Numbered from the stretch's first letter, positions 16,375 to 24,964 are shown. The stretch: DNA of 64,000 nt from Geodermatophilaceae bacterium NBWT11 (GCA_014218215.1 CP043652.1:1612001-1676000); one strand, 5' to 3'. A program made the numbers and translations. Notes: a model not told the origin generated them from the letters alone.

Positions 16375-16571
16375 GGGGTGTGCTCCTGGAGGTCGTGCGC
16401 CGGGCTGGTCCCGGCACCGCCGACCATCCAAACAGCGTGCGGGCGTCCGCTCCACGTGAAACCCGTGTTACGTCTGGTCCCCGGGTCTTGCCGCCGGCGC
16501 CGGGCGCCCGCTTGCATGGTGCGCAGAGCCGCGGCGTCTGCTGTGCGGCCTCCCCTCGGGGGAACACCACC

Positions 16572-17564
16572 GTGAGCACACTGACCGAGCTGACCCGCGA
16601 GTCCCGGATGGGCGCCGTCGGCACCCTGACCAGCGACCGCGAGATCCGCCGCATCTCCCTCGCCGGGTTCGCGGACCGGCGAGCCGAGATCACCGCCGAG
16701 CTGTGGGAGGCGGCCACCGACATCGGCTTCTTCCAGGTCGTCGACCACGGCATCGCCCCCGCCGAGGTGGACGCCGCCTTCGCCGCCTCGCAGGCCTTCT
16801 TCGCCCTCACGGCCGAGGTCAAGGCCCGGTTCCCGCTGAAGAAGGGGCTCAACGCCGGCTACGAGTTCAAGAGCCAGGTGCGGCCCTCGGTGGGCACGGC
16901 CGACCAGAAGGAGTCCTGGCAGCTCACCCGGCCGCACATGGCCGGGCTCTGGCCCACCGACGACGAGGTGGCCGGCTTCCGGGACACCCTGCTCGCCTTC
17001 GAGGCGCGCTGCTGGTCGGTGGCGATGCAGGTGCTGTCCTGCTTCGCCGACCGGCTCGGCCTGCCCCGCGACTTCTTCGCGTCCGTGCACGACCCGGCGT
17101 CCGCGCAGTACCAGTCCTGCCTGCGGCTGATCCACTACATGGCCTTTCCGGAAGACCTGCTCGACACGCCCGGCACGTGGCGGGCCGGGGCGCACACCGA
17201 CTTCGACTGCCTGACCCTGCTCTTCCAGCGCGAGGGCCAGGGCGGGCTGCAGGTGCTGCCCGGCGCGGAGGCCGCCCGGCCCTCGGACGACGGCTACGCG
17301 TGGACCCCCGTGCCGGCCACCGACGAGGCCATCACCTGCAACGTCGGTGACATGCTCATGCGGTGGAGCGACGACCGGCTGCCGTCGAACTTCCACCGGG
17401 TGGCGGCGCCGAGCCGGGGCGAGTCGACGGCCCCCCGGTACTCGATGGCGTTCTTCGCCCAGGCCGACAAGGACGCGGTGATCGAGAGCCCGGCCGGCCT
17501 GCACGAGCCGATGACGGCCGGGGACTTCCTGCTGCAGCGGATCCAGGCCAACTTCCGGGCCTGA
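16572..17564 (+). CDS. 2-oxoglutarate/Fe(II) oxygenase, isopenicillin N synthase family
   Basis: A 330-residue dioxygenase. The N-terminal block GFFQVVDHGI is typical of the family. The iron site is visible as HTDFD (H-x-D) at about 206-210 and a distal histidine in SNFHRVAAP; the co-substrate contact R-x-S occurs as PRYSMAFF. The start is GTG at 16572, ten bases after GGGGGA. It is divergent from the FKBP gene and is followed by a membrane protein overlapping its stop. Substrate unknown; relatives oxidise small acids, peptides or hormones. Confidence 0.88.
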   Translation: MSTLTELTRESRMGAVGTLTSDREIRRISLAGFADRRAEITAELWEAATDIGFFQVVDHGIAPAEVDAAFAASQAFFALTAEVKARFPLKKGLNAGYEFKSQVRPSVGTADQKESWQLTRPHMAGLWPTDDEVAGFRDTLLAFEARCWSVAMQVLSCFADRLGLPRDFFASVHDPASAQYQSCLRLIHYMAFPEDLLDTPGTWRAGAHTDFDCLTLLFQREGQGGLQVLPGAEAARPSDDGYAWTPVPATDEAITCNVGDMLMRWSDDRLPSNFHRVAAPSRGESTAPRYSMAFFAQADKDAVIESPAGLHEPMTAGDFLLQRIQANFRA

Positions 17565-18184
17565 CCCGCCGACTCCTCCTCGCGGCGGCCCTGGGTGCAC
17601 TGACCGGGGTCGCTGCGAAGGCCGCCGACGCCTCCGGGGTCTCCTGGCTGGCCGACCTGGGGTCCTACCCGGCTGCCTGGGTGCTGGCCGTCGCCCTGCT
17701 GGCCCGGGCCGCTCCGACGGTGCGGGTGGCCGCCGCGACCAGTGCCGTCTTCTTCACCGTGATGAGCGTGGCCTACTACGGCTGGGCGGTCGGCGTCCTG
17801 GGGTTCGGGCTCCGGGCGAACCTGGTGCTGCTGGCTGCGTGGACCGTGCTGTCGCTCACCGCGGTGCCGCTGTTCGCCGTCGTCGTGCACCTGGCCACCC
17901 GGCGGCGCGGCGTGCTGCCCGGCACGGTGCTGGCCGGGGCCGCCGCGGTGGCACTGGCCGACCGGACGCTCTGGCAGCTCTGGCTCGCCGCCTCCGGAGG
18001 GCTCCCTCCGGGCACCCCGCTGCACCCGGTCCAGGCCGTGGCCGGCGTCGTCGTCGCGCTGGTGGTGGCCGGGGTGCTCCCCCGCCACGGTCGCACCCGG
18101 GCCGTCGCGCTGGTCCTGCTCGTGCCCGCCGCCGTCCTGGCCACGCTGGGCGTCGACCTGCTCTACGGGCTGCTGCCGGGCTGA
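17561..18184 (+). CDS. DUF6518-like integral membrane protein
   Basis: A 207-residue protein with about six hydrophobic segments. The opening RRLLLAAALGALTGVAAKAAD and the segment VAYYGWAVGVLGFG resemble the small DUF6518 membrane family, an identification made from memory. No ATG or GTG precedes the hydrophobic start; CTG at 17561 forms a CTGA overlap with the oxygenase stop and is the proposed start. Co-translation with the oxygenase is likely. Function unknown. Confidence 0.62.
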   Translation: MTRRLLLAAALGALTGVAAKAADASGVSWLADLGSYPAAWVLAVALLARAAPTVRVAAATSAVFFTVMSVAYYGWAVGVLGFGLRANLVLLAAWTVLSLTAVPLFAVVVHLATRRRGVLPGTVLAGAAAVALADRTLWQLWLAASGGLPPGTPLHPVQAVAGVVVALVVAGVLPRHGRTRAVALVLLVPAAVLATLGVDLLYGLLPG

Positions 18185-18258
18185 CCCCTCGACTCGGAGA
18201 GTGGTCCGTGTCACAGTTCGGGGCGGCCCGGTGTCGGGCCCCGGCGTCGAGGAGCCCC

Positions 18259-19356
18259 ATGACCGAGACCACGTCCGCACGCGCCGTTCAAGTGGGGCGG
18301 CTCGCCGACCCCGACGCCAGCCTGGCGACCGACCCCCGGACGCACACCGCGCTGCTCGCCGGGCTCGCCGCCTTCGGCCTGGACGCCCCGGCCGCGCCCG
18401 CCCCGTTCGGCCGGGATGCCGCCCCGGAGGCCGTCGCCGAGTTCGTCGGCGCCTCGCACGCGGCGTTCGAGGGGCTGTACGCCGCGCTGCAGCCCGCTCC
18501 CTCGCCGACCCCGGTCGAGGTCGAGCACCGGACCCAGACGATCCGCGGGGTCGACGACAGCGAGATCGTGCTGCGCGTCTACCGCCCCACGGGGGCGGTC
18601 GGGACGCTCCCCGGCGTCGTCTACGTCCACGGCGGCGGCATGACGATCCTCGACGCGCACAACGCGGTGCACGAGCAGTGGAGCCGGGACCTGGCCGCGA
18701 CCGGCCTCGTCGTCGTCACCCCGGCGTTCCGCAACGCCTGGACGCCGGAGGGGCCGAACCCCTTCCCGGCCGGCCTGGACGACGTCAGCTCGGCGCTGGA
18801 CTGGGTGCACGAGCACCGCACCGACCTCGGGCTCTCCGCGGTGGTGGTACAGGGCGAGTCCGGCGGGGCCAACCTCGCGCTCGCGGCCACCATCAAGGCC
18901 AAGCGGGAGGGCCGGCTGGACCGCATCGACGGGGTCTACGCGATGGTCCCCTACATCAGCGGCGGCTACGGCTGGTCGACCGACCGCAAGCTGGCCGAAC
19001 TGCCCTCGATGGTGGAGAACGAGGGCTACTACCTGAACACCTCGATGATGGACATGCTGGTCGCCGTCTACGACCCGACCGGTGAGAACGCGGAGAACCC
19101 CCTCGCCTGGCCCTACTTCGCCACCGCCGAGGACCTGGAGGGCCTGCCCCCGCACGTGGTCTCGGCCAACGAGCTCGACCCCCTGCGCGACGAGGGCGTC
19201 GCCTACGCCCGCAGGCTCCAGCGGGCCGGGGTCTCCGTCGTCGGCCGGGTCAACCTGGGGCTCACGCACGCCGCGGAGATGTCGTGGCGGGAGGCCGCCG
19301 GTGACGCCTACCGGGCGACCGTCCGGGACGTCCGGGGGTTCGCCGCCGACCTCTGA
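18259..19356 (+). CDS. alpha/beta hydrolase, HSL/esterase type
   Basis: A 365-residue carboxylesterase of the hormone-sensitive lipase group. The oxyanion-hole motif HGGGM is at about 118-122 (VYVHGGGMTILDAHN), the nucleophile is in VQGESGGANLALA (Ser in G-E-S-G-G, about 200), and the acid and histidine fall in NELDPLRDEG and LTHAAEMSW. The family's usual GDSAGG is GESGG here. The ATG at 18259 follows GAGG. It stands alone, with a hairpin downstream, converging on argP. Confidence 0.88.
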   Translation: MTETTSARAVQVGRLADPDASLATDPRTHTALLAGLAAFGLDAPAAPAPFGRDAAPEAVAEFVGASHAAFEGLYAALQPAPSPTPVEVEHRTQTIRGVDDSEIVLRVYRPTGAVGTLPGVVYVHGGGMTILDAHNAVHEQWSRDLAATGLVVVTPAFRNAWTPEGPNPFPAGLDDVSSALDWVHEHRTDLGLSAVVVQGESGGANLALAATIKAKREGRLDRIDGVYAMVPYISGGYGWSTDRKLAELPSMVENEGYYLNTSMMDMLVAVYDPTGENAENPLAWPYFATAEDLEGLPPHVVSANELDPLRDEGVAYARRLQRAGVSVVGRVNLGLTHAAEMSWREAAGDAYRATVRDVRGFAADL

Positions 19357-19369
19357 GGACCCCCCTCAG

Positions 19370-19397
19370 GGCCGGAAGTGCTCGATCTCGTCCGGCC
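19370..19397. terminator. bidirectional hairpin between esterase and argP genes
   Basis: GGCCGGA (19370-19376) and TCCGGCC (19391-19397) form a perfect 7-bp stem with a 14-base loop, 14 bases after the esterase stop in a convergent intergenic region. The rest of this 114-base region shows nothing else. Confidence 0.5.
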
Positions 19398-19470
19398 GGT
19401 GGTGGTCCTGCGCCTTGACCCTGCGGACGACGGTGCCGGCCCGACGCGGAGGACGTCCCGGTGAGGGAGA

Positions 19471-20340
19471 TCAGGTGAGCGCCGCGCGGGCCGCCGTCCG
19501 CACGGCGTCGGCGACCAGGTCCAGGCTGGGCGAGCGCAGCTTCCACTGCTGCCACCACAGGACGACGTCGACGGCACCGCCCGGGTCGAGCTCGACCAGC
19601 CGGTCGTCGGGTCCGGTCTGCAGATCGGGCACCATCCCCCAGCCGAAGCCGAGCCGGACCGCCGCCAGGTAGTCCGCCGACGAGGGCACGTGGTGCGTCG
19701 GCGGCCGGACGACGGCGTGCGTGCGCCGGCGCAGGTAGGCCGCCTGCAGGTCGTCGGTGCGGTCGAAGACCACCACCGGGGCCCGGCGCAGCGCGGCCGA
19801 CGTCGCCCCCTCGGGGAACCACCGTTCGACCACGGACCGCGCGGCCATCGGGCGGTAGCGCATCGCCCCCAGCCGGGACGCCGAACAGCCGGGCACCGGG
19901 TCGGCGTCGGCGGTGACCGCGGCCATCACGGTGCCCCCGCGCAGCAAGGAGGCGGTGTGCTCCTGGTCGGCGACCCGGGCGTCCAGGCCCACCCGGTCGG
20001 CGACCGGGGCGAGCGCGGGCAGGAACCAGGTGGCCAGCGAGTCGGCGTTGACCGCGACCGGCACGGTGGGCGGGGACCCGTCGGCCGGGACCCCCGCCAG
20101 CGCCGCGGTGGTGTCGGCGACCAGCAGCTCCACCTGCCGGGCCAGCCGGAGCACCGCGGCGCCGGCCTCGGTGGGCTCGACCGGGCGGCTGCGGACCAGC
20201 AGCACCTGGCCGGTGTCCACCTCCAGCGCTCGGATCCGCTGGCTCACCGCGGACGGCGTCACGTGCAGCACCCGGGCGGCAGCGTCCAGCGTGCCGGTCT
20301 CGACGGCGGCGGCCAGGGCGCGCAGCTGGGGCAGGTCCAT
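19471..20340 (-). CDS. argP: LysR family regulator, ArgP-type
   Basis: A 289-residue LysR regulator. The N-terminal winged HTH spans about 1-60 with TGTLDAAARVLHVTPSAVSQRIRALE, the ArgP/LysG version; the effector domain follows at about 88-285. It is divergent from a lysE-type exporter gene, the classical arrangement in which ArgP/LysG senses basic amino acids and switches on the exporter. A TACGG-N11-CCGTA inverted repeat with the LysR T-N11-A geometry lies between the two genes. Confidence 0.93.
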   Translation of the reverse strand: MDLPQLRALAAAVETGTLDAAARVLHVTPSAVSQRIRALEVDTGQVLLVRSRPVEPTEAGAAVLRLARQVELLVADTTAALAGVPADGSPPTVPVAVNADSLATWFLPALAPVADRVGLDARVADQEHTASLLRGGTVMAAVTADADPVPGCSASRLGAMRYRPMAARSVVERWFPEGATSAALRRAPVVVFDRTDDLQAAYLRRRTHAVVRPPTHHVPSSADYLAAVRLGFGWGMVPDLQTGPDDRLVELDPGGAVDVVLWWQQWKLRSPSLDLVADAVRTAARAALT

Positions 20341-20353
20341 CGACAGCAGAGCT

Positions 20354-20374
20354 TACGGTGCATCAAAGTCCGTA
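20354..20374. promoter_or_regulatory. candidate LysR (ArgP) binding site
   Basis: TACGG (20354-20358) and CCGTA (20370-20374) are perfect inverted arms separated by 11 bases, fitting the LysR T-N11-A rule. The site lies 14 bases upstream of argP and 37 bases upstream of lysE, in position to autoregulate one and activate the other. Confidence 0.55.
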
Positions 20375-20410
20375 GCGGTGCTGTCGTCGGTGCCGGCCCA
20401 GGATGGGCGG

Positions 20411-21034
20411 GTGGTCATCTCCGCCGTCCTCGCCGGCCTCGGTCTCGGGCTCTCCCTCATCGTCGCCATCGGCGCGCAGAACGCCTTCGTGCTCCGCCAG
20501 GGCCTGCGCCGGGAGCACGTGCTGGCCGTGGTCGCGGTGTGTGCGCTGTCCGACGTCGTGCTGATCCTGGCCGGGGTCGCCGGGACCGGGGCGGTGCTGG
20601 AGCGGGTGCCCTGGCTGGTCACCGTCGTCCGCGTCGCCGGTGGGCTCTTCCTGCTCGGTTACGCGGTGCTGGCCGCCCGCCGCGCCCTGCGGCCCACCGC
20701 ACTGGACACCTCGGCGGGCGGGGCGCGGGTGTCGCTGGGCGCCGTCGTCGGCACCGCCCTGGCGCTGACCTGGCTCAACCCGCACGTGTACCTGGACACC
20801 GTGCTGCTGCTGGGCTCGGTGGCCGGCACGCACGGCGACCAGCGCTGGTGGTTCGCTGCCGGGGCCTGCGCGGCCAGCGTGCTGTGGTTCACCGGGCTGG
20901 GCGTGGGGGCCCGCGCACTGCGCCCGGTGTTCGCCCGACCGGCCGCCTGGCGGGTGCTCGACGGGGTGATCGCCGTCGTCATGGCTGCCCTGGCCGTGTC
21001 GCTGTTGGCCGGTGCTGGTGGGATCGACCCATGA
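20411..21034 (+). CDS. lysE: LysE/ArgO family amino-acid exporter
   Basis: A 207-residue membrane protein with six hydrophobic segments. The signature at the first helix, LSLIVAIGAQNAFVLRQGL, is diagnostic for LysE/ArgO, as is ALALTWLNPHVYLDTV in the middle. These carriers export lysine, arginine or analogues such as canavanine by proton exchange. The start is GTG at 20411. It is divergent from argP, and its stop overlaps the following acetyltransferase gene (ATGA). Confidence 0.94.
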   Translation: MVISAVLAGLGLGLSLIVAIGAQNAFVLRQGLRREHVLAVVAVCALSDVVLILAGVAGTGAVLERVPWLVTVVRVAGGLFLLGYAVLAARRALRPTALDTSAGGARVSLGAVVGTALALTWLNPHVYLDTVLLLGSVAGTHGDQRWWFAAGACAASVLWFTGLGVGARALRPVFARPAAWRVLDGVIAVVMAALAVSLLAGAGGIDP

Positions 21035-21561
21035 GCTCCGACCTGTCGCTGCGCTGGCTGACCTCCCCCGCCGACGTCACCGCCGCCATGGCCACCGAGC
21101 TCGCCACCTGCTGGCGCGCGGTCAGCAACGCCGGCGGCGCGGTCGGGTTCCCGGAGCTGCCGGTCGACGAGCCCACCGTGCGGGCGGCGGCCGATGCCGT
21201 GATCGCCGCCCTCAGCCCCGACGAGCGGCTCCTCTGGGTGACCGCGCCCGACGGCTCGCTGGCCGGCTGGCTGGTGCTGGCCCGCAACCCGCAGCCGATC
21301 TTCCGGCACTGGGCCACCCTGCGGCGGGTGCAGACCTCGCTGGGCTCCCGCGGCACCGGCGTCGGCTCGGTGCTGCTCACCGAGGCCGCCCGCTGCGCCC
21401 GCGAGCTCGGCCTGGCCCACCTGCACCTCTACGTCCGTGCCGAGCAGGGCCTGGAGCCGTTCTACCTGCGGCACGGCTACCGCGAGATCGGCCGCTGGCC
21501 CTCCGCGCTGAGGATCGCCGACGGCTACCGCGACGAGGTCCTCATGTTCCTGGAGCTCTGA
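21031..21561 (+). CDS. GNAT family N-acetyltransferase
   Basis: A 176-residue GNAT protein. The acetyl-CoA-binding motif appears as LGSRGTGVGSVLLTEAARCAREL (an R/Q-x-x-G-x-G/A relative), followed by LHLYVRAEQGLEPFYLRHGYREIGR, the usual closing strands. It is translated in overlap with lysE, which suggests a role near basic amino acids or toxic analogues, although the substrate is not known. The palindromic repeat starts ten bases after its stop. Confidence 0.88.
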   Translation: MSSDLSLRWLTSPADVTAAMATELATCWRAVSNAGGAVGFPELPVDEPTVRAAADAVIAALSPDERLLWVTAPDGSLAGWLVLARNPQPIFRHWATLRRVQTSLGSRGTGVGSVLLTEAARCARELGLAHLHLYVRAEQGLEPFYLRHGYREIGRWPSALRIADGYRDEVLMFLEL

Positions 21562-21570
21562 CCCGACCCC

Positions 21571-21662
21571 AGCGTGGATCAGGTCTCCTGATCAACGTCT
21601 CTCCTCCCTCACCAACGCTGGTGAGGGTGGAGAGACGTGGATCAGGTCACCTGATCCACGCT
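21571..21662. repeat. palindromic intergenic repeat, copy A (complete)
   Basis: A 92-base element whose ends, AGCGTGGATCAGGT and ACCTGATCCACGCT, are perfect inverted repeats; the centre is a second stem closed by CACC-AACGCT-GGTG. Each end also contains its own ATCAGG..CCTGAT palindrome. A second, shorter copy lies at 27034-27098. The element overlaps the 3' end of the MprF-like gene. It resembles REP/BIME-type elements in structure. Confidence 0.75.
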
Positions 21663-23904
21663 GACCCCGGCGCAGGCGGCGGGCCAGGGTCAGGACGGCG
21701 ACGACGCCCAGCGCCGAGGCGGCGTGCTGGACGTCGGCGATGCCGTGGTCGAGCACCAGGGCGACGGCGAGGACGGCGGCCAGGGCGGCAGCCGCCCGGG
21801 TGCGCCGGCGGCCGGCCGGCAGCAGGACGACGACAGCGGCCAGCAGCGCCCAGCTCCCCGCCAAGCTGCCGCCGTCGACCTGGTGCAGCTCGGCCAGCGC
21901 GCTGTCCGAGCCGGTCGCCGCGGCCAGCCGCACGCCCAGCAGCACCGGCACCGAGCCGAGCAGGTCACCGGCGAAGAATCCCAGCGCGGTCCACCGGCTG
22001 CCCAGCCGCGACTCGGCCAGCGGGAACGCCACCGCCCCCAGCGCGATGTTCACCCACACCCAGCCCGGGCTGGCCTGCACCACCGGGGAGGTGAGCAGCC
22101 GCCACAGCTGGCCGTGCGCGAGCAGCTCCCAGGACGAGCCGGCCGCGGCGATCAGCTGCCGGTGCACCTGCGGGTCGTAGGCCCCGGCGAGCATGAGCCA
22201 CAGCTGGACGGCGGCGAACGTCGTCGTCACCGGGAACCGGCCGACCAGGCCGACCAGCCGGGTCAGCGGGCGCCGTGGGTCGGGCAGCTCCCCGAGGCGG
22301 GCGACGGCGAGAGCGACCCGGGGCAGGGCGGTGTCCCCGGTGGTGACCAGGTACCGGGACTCCCACCGCGGCGCCCACTTGTCCTTGAACGAGCGCAGCC
22401 CGGCGTAGTCCAGCAGCACCCCGCCGCGCTCGTAGAGCAGCCGCATCACCCGGGCGGGCACGCCGGGCTGGTCGGCCAGACCGGTGAACGGGGCGAGCCC
22501 GAGGTTCATCCCGGTGCCGCCCCCGGCGGCGAACCGGTCGCCCATCGCCACGAACAGCTGGTCCATCACCCCGTTCACCGCGCCGGGACGACGCCGCATC
22601 AGGTCGAAGCTGCGCTCGGTCGAGCGGTAGGCCGGCAGCGTGTTGGCGAAGGCCTGGACCCGGTCCTCGGCGTCGACGACCGCGAGCACCGGGGTCCGTC
22701 GCAGCTGGTCGGCGTCGAACTGGCCGAGGGTGAAGGTGCGCTCGCGGTGCTCGCCGTCGGCGGCCCAGGCCTCGGACACCTCGCGCAACCGAGCCAGGTC
22801 GACGTCGGTGAGCGGGTGCTCCAGCGCGACCACCCGGTAGCCGGCCCGCTCGCAGCGCCGGACGGCCGAGCGGATCGACTTCCCGGCCCGACCCTCCGGC
22901 GCGGTACCGCCGGCCAGCTCGATCACCGCCTCCTCACCGATCTTGTAGGCGCGCAGGCCCAGGGCCGTCAGGTCGGGCAGCTCGGCAGGCGTGACCTGGT
23001 GGAAGCCGGGCGTCCAGCCGTTGCGGCGGCACAGGGCCAGGAACTCCGCGGCCGCGGCACGACGGCTCCCCGGCGCGCCGATCGGGCCGCCCAGCGCCAC
23101 CGCCGTCCGTCCGCGCAGGCCGTAGCCGACGAAGGCCTGCCCGTCGGCGGCCACCAGCCAGTGCTTGTCGGGCAGCAGCTGGAAGTGGGCCAGCGACGTG
23201 GTGGCGTGCTCGTCGAGCAACCGCGTGACGACGGCGCGGTCGGCGGCCCGCTGGCGGCCGCCGGACACCGCCGCGATCAGCATCCCGGCCCCCACCAGGA
23301 CGACGGCCAGGGCCGCGCCACGGGTGGCCGAGACCAGCCAGTCGGCGTGCCGGGTCAGCGGTTCGGCGTCCACCGGCAGCATCAGCAGCAGCCGGGCGGC
23401 CTGCCCGGCCGACCCCCAGGCCGTGGTCCCCCCGCGGAACTGGCCGTCCAGCTCGTAGAGCCCGGCCGTCGCGACCGCGACCAGGAGGGCGGCACCGCCG
23501 ACGAGCACCGCGATGCCCCGGCGGACCAGCATCGGGTCACCGCGCGCGGTGAACGCCCGCCCGCCGGCCCCGACCAGCGTGGTGAGCACTGCCAGCGTCG
23601 CCGAGACCCGCAGGTGCGGGTGCACGACCAGCGACCCGACGGTGGCCGCGGCCAGCCCGGCGACGGCGGCCAGCCAGGCCGCGCGTCGTCCGCGCAGCAG
23701 CGCCCGGACGACGAGCAGCAGCACCAGTCCGGCACCGAGCAGCAGGTACCGGCCGCCGTCGATCGCCGCGACCGCGCCCTCCAGCGGGCGCAGCCCCGGG
23801 ACCGGCCGGTGCTCCGGGTGCGGCACGACGCGCACCACCGCGGACAGCGCCCCGACCCCCACGAGCAGCGCCACCAGGGCGCTGGCCCGCCGGACGGCGG
23901 TCAC
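21592..23904 (-). CDS. MprF-like aminoacyl-lipid synthase domain (DUF2156) with C-terminal rhomboid-like domain
   Basis: A 770-residue membrane protein. Several TM helices occupy about 1-230; a DUF2156/GNAT-like phosphatidylglycerol lysyltransferase domain follows at about 230-530 (HWLVAADGQAFVGYGLRGRT, MDQLFVAMGDRF, FKDKWAPRWESRYLV). The last 200 residues look like a rhomboid fold: HGQLWRLLTSPVV, a conserved Asn, DGGSLAGSWALL and a late histidine in VQHAASALG. GTG at 23904 overlaps the flippase-like gene (GTGA). The final 21 residues (GSGDLIHV onward) are encoded by the palindromic repeat. Predicted role: attaching amino acids to phosphatidylglycerol. Whether the rhomboid part is active is unclear. 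Confidence 0.82.
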   Translation of the reverse strand: MTAVRRASALVALLVGVGALSAVVRVVPHPEHRPVPGLRPLEGAVAAIDGGRYLLLGAGLVLLLVVRALLRGRRAAWLAAVAGLAAATVGSLVVHPHLRVSATLAVLTTLVGAGGRAFTARGDPMLVRRGIAVLVGGAALLVAVATAGLYELDGQFRGGTTAWGSAGQAARLLLMLPVDAEPLTRHADWLVSATRGAALAVVLVGAGMLIAAVSGGRQRAADRAVVTRLLDEHATTSLAHFQLLPDKHWLVAADGQAFVGYGLRGRTAVALGGPIGAPGSRRAAAAEFLALCRRNGWTPGFHQVTPAELPDLTALGLRAYKIGEEAVIELAGGTAPEGRAGKSIRSAVRRCERAGYRVVALEHPLTDVDLARLREVSEAWAADGEHRERTFTLGQFDADQLRRTPVLAVVDAEDRVQAFANTLPAYRSTERSFDLMRRRPGAVNGVMDQLFVAMGDRFAAGGGTGMNLGLAPFTGLADQPGVPARVMRLLYERGGVLLDYAGLRSFKDKWAPRWESRYLVTTGDTALPRVALAVARLGELPDPRRPLTRLVGLVGRFPVTTTFAAVQLWLMLAGAYDPQVHRQLIAAAGSSWELLAHGQLWRLLTSPVVQASPGWVWVNIALGAVAFPLAESRLGSRWTALGFFAGDLLGSVPVLLGVRLAAATGSDSALAELHQVDGGSLAGSWALLAAVVVLLPAGRRRTRAAAALAAVLAVALVLDHGIADVQHAASALGVVAVLTLARRLRRGQRGSGDLIHVSPPSPALVREERR

Positions 23905-24920
23905 CGGGCCACCGGCTCGCGGCGCCCGGACGCCCAGGCCAGCCCGCCGACGGCCAGCGGCACCCAGAACTCGGCCACCCGGAACAGCAGGGTCGCCGCC
24001 GCGGCGACGGCCAGCGGCACACCCCCCACCGTGAGCGCGGCCGCGGCACCCACCTCGGCGGCCCCGATCCCCCCGGGCAGCGGCCCCAGCACCGCGGCCA
24101 CCGAGGCCAGCACGTACGCCGAGAGCGCCAGCCCCAGGTCGTGCCCGCCGCCCACCGCGGCCAGCGAGGCCGCCAGCATCAGCACCCCGATCACGTCCAC
24201 GGCGGTGGCCGCCAGCAGCGGTGGCACCGCCCGGCCCGGACGGCGGGTGACCGACGCCGCGGCCGCGACCAGCTCCTCGGTGCGGGCCGGGTCCCAGGCA
24301 CGCGCCGGCCGGCGGAGCACCGTCGCCTCCAGCCGGAGCACCCACCCGGTCAGCCGGGCCAGCGTGGCCGGTCGCCGGACCGCGAGCACCGTCACCACCA
24401 CCCGGGCGGTGGTCAGCGCGAGGAAGACCGCTCCGGCGAGCAGGTCCAGCCCGGTCAGCCGTCCGTCGGCACCCAGCACGACGAAACCGGCCACGAGCAC
24501 CAGCAGGAAGCCGAGGTCGGTGACGGTCGCGGCGAGCAGGTAGCCACCGGCGACCTCGGCGCGCGGCAGGCCCCGCCGGCGTCCGGCCCGGTCCATCGCC
24601 GCCAGCCCGGCGAGCCCGGCCGAGGTGACCACGGAGTTCAGCGCCACCGCCGACACCGCGCCGCGGGCGAGCTCGGGCAGGTCCGCGGCGCGCACCCGGG
24701 TGACGCCGGCCAGCGCGGTGGCGTGCACCGCCGTCCACGCCGCCCACCAGGCCAGCAGCAGCACGCCGAGCACCGCCAGCCAGCGGGGGTCGGCCCGGTG
24801 CAGGTCCCGGCCGACCCCGGCGAGGTCGCCCCGCTGGGTCCACCCGACGGCGGCGAGCACGGCGCTGACCAGCAGCGCGAGGCCCACCCGCCGTGCCGTC
24901 GTCGTCCGCCCGGTGCCCAC
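23901..24920 (-). CDS. YbhN/UPF0104-type membrane protein, MprF flippase-like half
   Basis: A 339-residue integral membrane protein of the lysylphosphatidylglycerol synthase TM family. Typical landmarks are LARGAVSAVALNSVVTSAGLAGLAAMDRA early and VLGPLPGGIGAAEVGAAAALTVGG late, the latter being the conserved PGGxGxxE motif. In single-chain MprF this region flips the aminoacylated lipid; here it is a separate gene overlapping the synthase gene. The start GTG at 24920 lacks a clear ribosome binding site. It is divergent from the polysaccharide deacetylase. Confidence 0.88.
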   Translation of the reverse strand: MGTGRTTTARRVGLALLVSAVLAAVGWTQRGDLAGVGRDLHRADPRWLAVLGVLLLAWWAAWTAVHATALAGVTRVRAADLPELARGAVSAVALNSVVTSAGLAGLAAMDRAGRRRGLPRAEVAGGYLLAATVTDLGFLLVLVAGFVVLGADGRLTGLDLLAGAVFLALTTARVVVTVLAVRRPATLARLTGWVLRLEATVLRRPARAWDPARTEELVAAAASVTRRPGRAVPPLLAATAVDVIGVLMLAASLAAVGGGHDLGLALSAYVLASVAAVLGPLPGGIGAAEVGAAAALTVGGVPLAVAAAATLLFRVAEFWVPLAVGGLAWASGRREPVAR

Positions 24921-24964
24921 GTCGGGGGACCGTAGGTCGCGGCGGGGCCGGCGAACCCGGCTCC

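Noticed and set aside
21571-21662. Considered as a simple transcription terminator or as the end of an insertion sequence
   Set aside because: A second related copy at 27034 and the double palindrome argue for a dispersed repeat; there is no transposase and no target duplication visible.
21724-24543. A 939-codon plus-strand frame opposite the MprF-like gene
   Set aside because: Gln/Arg/His-rich antisense translation; no recognisable domain.
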